Below are positions 58,360-64,000 of a stretch of DNA of 64,000 bases, piece after piece. The stretch covers positions 6,331,501 to 6,395,500 of the forward strand of contig JASXTE010000011.1 in assembly GCA_030280995.1 (NCBI GenBank), given 5' to 3'. The stretch is from Hemileia vastatrix (lineage: Eukaryota; Basidiomycota; Pucciniomycetes; Pucciniales; Zaghouaniaceae). The notes beneath the pieces are model-generated. The model did not search any database and was not told the DNA's origin. It worked only from the letters and a program-made list of their open reading frames with translations. The translations under genes were made by a program, and so were the position numbers. The stretch's first letter is position 1. Every line of letters starts with the position of its first letter.

Positions 58360-59296
58360 ATTGGGGGCCTTTCCCAATGATGATTTTGACTTTTGGAAAA
58401 ACAACTGATGCAGGGACCATCCTTGAATGAGAATTTGAACTTTTGCTGTGACTGTGAATCAAACTGGGGTTTTTATTAATTCTTTATATATACTTAAATA
58501 AGTATATGTTTCAGAATGATTTTTCAATCACTATTGTAAGTTAAGATTTTCACCTGAAATTTCAATATTGAATTTTTGTTGCAATAATGGTGTCATTGGC
58601 TATTTTTTCTGATATGCTGCATGTAAGTAATCAAAAAAAAATTAGTATTTTTTTCGTAGTTTAAAATAATGGAGTAATCCTCTTATTCTTACAAGATCAT
58701 TATTTTTTTATTAAATTATTAAATTATTAATTTAATTGTAATTAATAATTGATAATATTGGTTAAAAATAGTTACACCTAGAATTTAGTCCCAATTATTA
58801 CCATATTTTTATATTACTATTATTTTGGTTTACATTAATACTTTTTATTCTATACAAATTTAATTTTAGTGCTTATTCTTTTATTAACTAAATAACATAA
58901 AGCAAATTAAAAATTTATTCTTTGTTTTGATTATTGTTTTATAAGAGGGGGTATCAAAGTTAGGAATTTGTTATATTTAAAAAGGTATTTCACAGCACAA
59001 AAAGAAAGCCACAAACTTAATATTAACTCTCAGTAAAAAGTTTTTTTGGAGCCCAATATGGCATATTTTAATAAATAATCATGATTTATTTTGTGGAAAA
59101 AAGAGGTATTTTAAAATGAAGGATTTAAAAATTTGATACCTCCTAATATAAATAATATTCATTATAAATATAATTAATTTTATTTACTAATTGTTTTTAT
59201 TAAAAATATTTATTAATATTTATTATTTTATTTCACAATTTTAAGAAAAAGAATTGATTATTCAACTTGATTTTTCATTATTATATCACAGATATT
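58360..59296 (+). other. Element G primer-site region and leader
   Basis: attgggggcctttcccaat (58360-58378) is a near-perfect inverted repeat. The leader continues with motifs like those in B and F, and is lengthened by an inserted MITE-1 (58947-59143). It ends ttatatcacag a few bases before the gag ATG, a possible 3' splice site. Confidence 0.62.
58947..59143. mobile_element. MITE-1, copy b (about 197 bp)
   Basis: It starts GGGGGTATCAAAGTTAGGAAT and ends atttgatacctcc. It aligns end to end with copy a (35281-35479) in the opposite orientation. It lies in the leader of element G, so it inserted after G. Confidence 0.82.
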
Positions 59297-59935
59297 ATGT
59301 CTAAAAACATGACTGGAAGCATGAAAAATGAAAATGAGGTAAATTTTGAGGTTGAATCTGTAGGTTCTTCAAAATTAACTTAAAAAAATTCCTCAGTTGA
59401 CAAAAAACCATTAACTTCTTAGGAGATAGAAATTTCAATAGGATTGGTAAACCCCCCACCCTCAAAAACTCTGGAGGAAGTCAAAACTCAAATAAATCTG
59501 AAAAATCTTCAAAAATGCATAGAGATAAAAAATATCCCTCTGGCCCAGCATCTAAACAATCTTTCCAGTTACATGAAAGAACTGAAAACAGACAATTTGA
59601 AAAAAACATCCAAAGTAGATACTCAATGGGATCAGATGCAGGAGTTGCTAAAGCACAGTCAGGGTCAACATCAACCTTTGCAACAAAACCAATATGATCC
59701 CCAGAAGACTTCAAAAACCCTGCAAGTAGAAAAATGTAAATAGGACTACATTATGAACCACTAATATCAGAATATGAAACCTGCTCCAGTTCATCATCCT
59801 GGCCAATCCATGACCCCCACTTACTATCCTCAACCTTCCCATACTTACCACCAAAGTAGGAAAAAAAAGTCTCACACCCAGGTGAGGTTTTGTCCTTTAA
59901 CATGGTGAGTAATCTTTTTTATAAACATGTTTTTT
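59297..59935 (+). pseudogene. Element G gag start (intron-containing)
   Basis: Exon 1 is 59297-59359 (MSKNMTGSMKNENE). A 63-bp intron follows (59360-59422, GTAGGT...TTCTTAG, phase 0, with an in-frame stop). Exon 2 runs from 59423 with a coiled coil (AQHLNNLSSYMKELKTDN) and a Gln-rich segment. A stop is near 59742. It ends with a GTGAGT at 59905, at the place where B and F also have GTGATT/GTAAGT. The rest of gag, protease and RT are deleted. Confidence 0.72.
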
Positions 59936-60972
59936 AAATTAAATATGTCTGAAGACACAAAATTGTATTTTGAATCTTGTTATTCTTTCCAAAAATGTAA
60001 AAAATGGCCTGGTAAATGAGAAGGATTATTGCAACATATTGAAGCACCTTATGCTCCATAGAAAATCATTAATATCAACCTTCTCACTTGTCTTTCTGTA
60101 GCAGGTAAAGACAGTTATAATTTTTGTTGGATAATAGTGTATAGATTCATAAAAATGTGCAAATTTATTTTCACCCAATATGATTTATTGACCAAAGATT
60201 TAGCTTTCTTATGGTGGTCATAAATGTTTAATATTTTTGGATTTCCAAAAGCTGTTATCTTTGAATGAGATCCAAAATTTACATCTGAATTTTGGATGTC
60301 TTTGATGGATATATGTGGCTATGAGTTAAAATTATCTACTGCTCACCATCCTCAAACTGATGGATTAAGTGAGAGAATGATTCAATCCAGAATATATTAT
60401 TGTAAGGTATTGTTCCTTTGGATTAGAATATAAAGACAATGATAGATTTACACATGACTGGGTTACTCTATTACCAGGCTTTGTATTTGCTTATAATAGC
60501 ACTGTACATTCTCTCACTGAAGGAGAACCTTTTGAACTCTTGATAGGTTATGTCCTAAATACTCCTGCTCAAATTCTCAATAATAAATGACCAAAGTTAG
60601 AACTTCACCCTGGTGTTACATATTTCATGCAAATTCAACAAATATGTAGAAAACATGCTCAAAGTTATATTGATAAGGAAGTTGAATATGAAAAGAGAAG
60701 ATGAGATGAATCTCATAAGGAATACACATTTAAAAAATGTGATGGAGTACTGATATCTACAGTCCACTTCAAATTTTCAGGGAAATTACAAACCAAAGGA
60801 TCCTTTTGTGGGAACATTTGTTTTTAAAAGAATGGTTGGTGATAATGCAGTAGAAGTAGTATTTTAATCTCTATATTATAGAAAAAGTCCTGTTTTCCCT
60901 ATTTCCCTGCTTAAGCCTTATACTTTAAACAGTGATTTATTTCCTAATATAAAAGGAATACCTAAGAAAAAT
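59936..60972 (+). pseudogene. Element G integrase
   Basis: It begins at the codons for MSEDTKLY. The zinc-finger cysteines are mutated (CDSC to CYSF). The core has IVYRF-like sequence near 60140 (Asp changed to Tyr), ERDPKF near 60265 out of frame, and SERMIQ near 60372. The GPF-like part is near 60805. It is broken by many stops, and it pauses at 60972 where the solo LTR inserted. Confidence 0.8.
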
Positions 60973-62109
60973 TGTCAGCCAGGCTATTCCAGGAGTCCAG
61001 TAAATGATATGTAACTTATAAAACCTGAAAGAGTGGGTAAGAATTGTATTTAATGAATATAACTTAATATTTTATTGCATAATAAAATTATATAAGTATT
61101 TTATTATATACAAGTGTTACATTAAATTTATTGGTTATATAAATTTTTGTATACAGTTAAATTGAACATAATATAATATATTCTACAAATAATGGCGCAT
61201 TTTTATGTATTTAATAATTATAAATTTATATTTAATTAATTGAAAAACATATATTATAATTATAAGTGTAAAATTGACTTATAATATATTTAAATTAATT
61301 ATTTAAATTTATATATTAAATAACACCTTTCATATAATACTAAAAAATAATTAATGACGCTTCTTTTGACCCTTAATTGTGTCAGAAAAAACCAATTAAT
61401 TAATTTATACTAAATTGAGATTAATTACATGTTTTGTTGCGTCAAAGTATTTTTTTTGTTTCACTTAAAAATATCCTTAAATCAGAATGTACCATCTGTT
61501 TGGAATTATTTTTCTCATAGTTCCTATGTTCCAATCTTGTTTAGTTATTCACTATTTTTACTTACTGATTTGGGAATTAATGGCGGGGAAATTGGATTCT
61601 TAATTGGGGTTTTAATTATTTGTTTCATGTTTTTCTCTACATTGTTATGTTTCATTTACTCTTTGATATATTTCTTTTATTCTATTCTAACTATTGTATT
61701 TACAAACATAGTGGCGCTTCAGAGGACCCATTGCCTATAAAAGGGCCTTGGATAATCCCCTGTAGCATCATCACTTATTATACACTCAACAAATTAAATA
61801 CTATTTTACTACATTTATATTTTTTTTATTAGTAATACAATTCTAATTGAAAGTCTATATAAAAAAATAAAGGTTGCTTTAAGTCTGATAGTAATTAAAA
61901 GTGTTTGTGCGCAGAACCCTTACATTAAATAGTATTAGTATTAATAAATTCTAAGTTTTTGTCATCTCTCAAAGTTGCTCGCCGTTGTTTCCCTCTTAAA
62001 TAAATTAAATATATTATTGTAATTTATTTCTTTTATTTTCCCTTGTCCTCCTCCTTCTCTCATCCCTTTCTCCTCCTTTTCTTACCTTCTTCTAGACGAC
62101 TGACCGACA
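60973..62109 (+). repeat. Solo LTR (type B) inside element G, target duplication AAAAT
   Basis: It starts TGTCAGCCAGGCTATTCC and ends tagacgactgaccgaca. Both flanks are AAAAT (60968-60972 and 62110-62114). G pol reads continuously once the LTR and one AAAAT are removed (compare cctaagaaaa and cctcaggaagtcac in B). TATA block: gtggcgcttcagaggaccc, tataaaagggcc near 61735. At 1137 bp it is shorter than the other type B LTRs. Confidence 0.93.
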
Positions 62110-62240
62110 AAAATCCTCAGGAAGTCACAGAAACTGCAAAAATTGATAAAAATCTCAATGATAGACCTATCACTTCTGAATAATGTACTAAATATTTATT
62201 GAGATATAAAAATATATCATCTAGAGTGATACATGGATAC
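62110..62240 (+). pseudogene. Element G chromodomain segment after the solo LTR
   Basis: Frame-matching sequence to B and F pol ends: cctcaggaagtcacagaaac, then atttattgagatataa, up to acatggatac, where it stops against the C-type LTR. It has stops (e.g. TAA at 62181). Confidence 0.8.
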
Positions 62241-63031
62241 TTTAGATAGGTCCTGATGGTCTAGAAGATTTTTAATGGAGGTCCAACGGCGGAGACAGGT
62301 GGATTGTGGGGTTTTAAGGTCAAAGGTACATATGGATATCTTTTCTTTTATTTACTCAATAAAAAGAGGTAATATATTTTTATAAATATTATTTATAATT
62401 GATATGTTAGAAATATGTTTGTTGTAAATACTAAAAAAACAAAAATTAATAAGTAATTGATTTTAATTAATGGTTTGGTAAAGTAATAAGTAATTAATTG
62501 ATGATCCCAACAACCAGAAAAAGGGGAGGCCTTATATAGGCAAACTAGAGAGAAAACAAAGAATTAAAAATCCTATATACAGGAGTATGAAAGAAGAAAA
62601 AGAATATTACAGAAGATATTTTCAAATAATAAGGTTTTTCTATAAAGAATGTGTTAAAAATGTGTATTTACTGTATATGTCAGAAATAAATTGGTTTATT
62701 TAAAACTTACTTTAAGTGTCATTTTTAAATAAGTAATTTGAATTTCTTGTATATACTTATTTTTATTTTAATATTTATCTTTATTTTAATATTAAATCTT
62801 ATTTTAATATTAATATTTATTTCTCTTAACCTGTCATTGAGCACAGTGTTAGGAAATAAAAATATAAGGGACATATAATATTAATTTTAATGATTTACTA
62901 ATTTACTGTTTTGTAACTATTTAATTTATTACAAGTAAATTTAGAGTAAATAGATTATAACTAATAATAATATATGAGAAATAAAAAGGTGTGGCTTCAT
63001 CCCAATAAATAATTAATCATTATACTGTGTA
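62241..63031 (-). repeat. LTR C4 (type C), interrupted on its upper side
   Basis: Minus-strand LTR matching C1-C3: ggtctagaagatttttaatgg and aggtccaacggcgg near the lower end, TATA (minus) at 62531-62538, and tgaaggtgtggcttcat-like sequence near 62990. The lower end lacks a clear TGTCA (tttagatagg). The upper end stops at tatactgtgta, before the expected gtctagtagcctggctgaca, because a B-type LTR begins. Confidence 0.82.
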
Positions 63032-64000
63032 TGTCGGCCAGTTGTCTAGAAGGAGAAGAAGGAGAAGGAAGATAGAGAGAAGTAAAACAAGATAATATAA
63101 AGAGGTAAAGTAATCAAATAAAATATATGTATTTTAAAAGAGAAGGCAATGACATTTCTTGGGGACTTGAGAAAATGGTAAGGGTTTTTAAATTATAATA
63201 TAATTATTTAACTACTAATTACTTTCAATTCTTGGCAATAAATAATCATTATTATTAGACTTAAAGCAACCTAGGAATATTTATATACTTTTTAATTTAG
63301 ATTACTAATATTAATAAAGGTGTAATAAATGTAATAAAATAGAATTGAGTTGAGTGTAAAATAATGATGCAGCTACAGGGAATTATCCAAAGCTTTTTAT
63401 AGGCAAAGAACCCTCTGAAGCGTCACAAATGACTACTTACAAAAGAGTAATAAAATGAAACAAGAAGATAAAGGAATAGAACTAAACATAGAGATTGAGA
63501 GAAAAACATGAGACAATAAACTTAACCCATGAGTAAGTAACCAATTTTCCCACCATAACTTCCCAAAGCAATTAATTAAAATAATTAGTAACCAAGTAAG
63601 TCTGAAACATGAGAAAAGTGAGTAAAATAATCCAAAACAGACATTATAGTGACATGTAAAGGGTTTAAGAAAAACAAATAGAATTATTTTCACACGAAAA
63701 ATTCATGTAATCAATTCAATCCAGTTTAAAGCAATTTTAATTAATTGTTTTAAATATGTAATTAACTCAATGATTAGTTTAAATGAAACATATAATTAAT
63801 TTAATGATATTCGTAATATAAAGTGGGGATTTTAATACTATGTTATTAAATAAGTGTTATAATTTATTTAATAATTTTTCTGACACAATTAAGGGTCAAA
63901 AAAGCGCCCAATATTATTGTTTATTAATATATGGAAAATTTTATTTAATATATAAATTTAATTAGTTAATTCAATTACATTATAAGTCAATTTTACACAT
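63032..64000 (-). repeat. Type B LTR, minus strand, runs off the right edge
   Basis: The plus strand begins TGTCGGCCAGTTGTCTAG, the reverse complement of a type B LTR end. It shows the purine-rich U5 complement (aaggagaagaaggagaagg), the promoter block (tttataggcaaagaaccctc, tgaagcgtcac near 63395-63427) and the aagcgcccaatatta motif near 63900. It inserted into LTR C4. Whether a full element follows cannot be seen. Confidence 0.85.

Larger units (their letters stand above)
57086..62240 (+). mobile_element. Element G: internally deleted type B element, interrupted by a solo LTR
   Basis: 5' LTR 57086-58359, leader carrying a MITE-1, gag start, then a deletion to the integrase zinc finger, integrase core, GPF region and most of the chromodomain. 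A solo LTR (60973-62109) lies within the last part; G pol resumes at 62110 in register. G ends at about 62240 against a minus type C LTR, so its 3' LTR is missing. Confidence 0.85.

Overview
The window is a nest of degenerate Ty3/gypsy LTR retrotransposons in a very AT-rich eukaryotic genome. It is most likely fungal, and a rust fungus (Pucciniales) is my best guess. Three things support this: the chromovirus layout of pol (RT, RNase H, integrase with a GPF module, C-terminal chromodomain); the short GT-AG introns of about 54-75 bp; and a broken minus-strand gene (4153-5426) that resembles, from memory, a highly repeated protein family of Puccinia-type genomes. No protein-coding host gene in the window looks clearly intact.

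Layout. 1-3494: 3' half of a plus-strand element (A) with its 3' LTR. 3495-5781: a repeated segment (R) and the broken rust-type gene. 5782-6012: minus LTR fragment of type A. 6013-8061 plus 17432-17907: minus element C1 (gag start fused to RT, leader, 5' LTR), whose LTR is split by the complete plus element B (8062-17431). 17908-18478: 3' end of another A-type element, into which C1 had inserted. 18479-20414: unassigned AT-rich DNA. 20415-30261: two minus elements (D and E) in tandem that share one LTR (23316-24124). 30262-31170: second copy of R, carrying a small inverted-repeat element. 32720-34010: solo LTR with target duplication TAATA. 35281-35479: small inverted-repeat element. 35775-36650: strand-asymmetric pyrimidine/purine tract. 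36757-45215: minus element H. 45216-47513: unassigned DNA with small ORFs. 47514-56909: full-length plus element F with target duplication CAGTC. 57086-62240: plus element G, internally deleted and interrupted by a solo LTR (60973-62109, duplication AAAAT). 62241-64000: minus C-type LTR, itself interrupted by a minus B-type LTR that leaves the window.

The elements fall into three LTR types: A (about 0.45 kb), B (about 1.14-1.29 kb; B, F, G, two solo LTRs and the right edge) and C (about 0.71-0.82 kb; all minus in this window). LTRs start TGTCAG in most copies and usually end close to TGACA or CCAACA. The pol proteins are closely related across types. Every copy carries frameshifts and/or stops, so none looks autonomous.

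The most interesting shared features are these: a short phase-0 intron near the start of gag at the same place in six copies of both orientations; a leader array of about 35-bp units in the C-type elements; a non-standard primer-site region holding a small inverted repeat; a very long gag with coiled coils; an LTR shared by two tandem elements; and two families of about 200-240 bp terminal-inverted-repeat elements.
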